A stretch of 64,000 bases of DNA from an uncultured Flavobacteriaceae bacterium (lineage in GTDB: Bacteria > Bacteroidota > Bacteroidia > Flavobacteriales > Flavobacteriaceae). The stretch's first letter is position 1; each line of letters opens with the position of its first letter. The notes under the pieces were generated by a model. It did not search any database. It saw only the letters and a program-made list of their open reading frames with translations, and was not told the origin of the DNA. The stretch is from NCBI GenBank assembly GCA_947503105.1, contig CANNCM010000004.1, positions 1 through 64,000 on the forward strand. Direction: 5' to 3'. Both the position numbers and the translations under genes were made by a program. Shown in pieces: positions 63,692-64,000 of the stretch.

Positions 63692-64000
63692 ACTAAAAAA
63701 TCTATTAGTAATCCTTGTTGTTTTATTGCCTTTTTCTAGTCATGCTCAAGATATCAACTGGTTGAGTATGGATGAGGCTTTGGCCAAACAAAAAGAGATT
63801 CCAAAAAAAATAATGATTGATATGTACACCACATGGTGTGGGCCGTGTAAAATGTTAGACCGCAATACGTTTTCTAATCCCAAACTTGCAGAATATGTCA
63901 ATGCCAATTACTATGCCGTGAAGTTTAATGCAGAAGGCAACGAGTCGGTGCAGTTTAATGGGCAACCCCTTACTAATCCCAATTACGATCCTGCTAAAGC
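63684..64000 (+). CDS. Thioredoxin-like periplasmic protein, 3' truncated by window edge
   Basis: The ATG at 63684 starts a signal peptide (MLKLKNLLVILVVLLPFSSH) followed by a thioredoxin-like region with the active site TTWCGPCKMLDRNTF. The gene runs out of the window. It probably acts in disulphide reduction or exchange in the periplasm. Confidence 0.88.
   Translation, partial: MLKLKNLLVILVVLLPFSSHAQDINWLSMDEALAKQKEIPKKIMIDMYTTWCGPCKMLDRNTFSNPKLAEYVNANYYAVKFNAEGNESVQFNGQPLTNPNYDPAK

Overview
The window comes from a Bacteroidetes chromosome, almost certainly family Flavobacteriaceae. The evidence is a PorP/SprF-type type IX secretion protein, a type B (gliding-motility C-terminal) sorting domain, a GYDIA-type GHMP kinase beside a degradative-type HMG-CoA reductase, AT-rich DNA, promoters of the TTG-N-TAnnTTTG type, and almost no Shine-Dalgarno sequences.

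Layout. (1) 1-14.65 kb is chromosomal backbone: the end of a repeat-containing surface protein, a T9SS type B substrate - PorP - OmpA cluster, glnK-amtB, a LacI-type regulator, a short SSB, a zinc-ribbon protein, a TPR protein, an M13 peptidase, a small lipoprotein and an SDR-type L-threonine dehydrogenase. (2) 14,681-47,560 is a 32.9-kb integrated island at the 3' end of a tRNA-Phe gene, bounded by 20-bp direct repeats. It has a tyrosine integrase at its left end and a small HTH (excisionase-like) gene at its right end. (3) 47.6-64 kb is backbone again: coaX, an outer-membrane protein, a TPR protein, lptC, a CNNM/CorC-type protein, a PpiD-like isomerase, mevalonate-pathway genes, a DPP-IV-type peptidase with two POT peptide transporters, and the start of a thioredoxin-like protein.

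The island has two halves. The left and middle part (about 16.2-40.8 kb, all minus strand) is metal and metalloid resistance: two RND efflux systems (one with the TolC-like outer-membrane part fused to the RND pump), a P-type ATPase, MerTP, a Fur-family regulator, DUF3347, haem-binding and PepSY proteins, and an ars operon (arsR, DUF6428, metallophosphoesterase, arsC-type phosphatase, a 56-aa membrane protein, ACR3). Its left edge is decayed: a protein gene broken by an in-frame TAA, and a mosaic of three gene remnants. The right part (41.1-47.4 kb, mostly plus strand) is a mobile-element core: serine resolvase, membrane HExxH protein, a ribbon-helix-helix gene with a partner, a Cys4 protein, a ParB-like/DNA-methyltransferase fusion, a protein with motifs resembling the A, B and C motifs of the single-subunit RNA polymerase/family A DNA polymerase superfamily, and an HTH protein. 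I see no relaxase, coupling protein or conjugation pore genes.

The best candidates for something new are the 44.0-47.4 kb operon (ParB-MTase + divergent palm-polymerase-like protein + HTH) with the Cys4 protein upstream, two pairs of matching putative operators in the metal cargo, and internal direct repeats near both ends of the island that look like recombinase arm sites.
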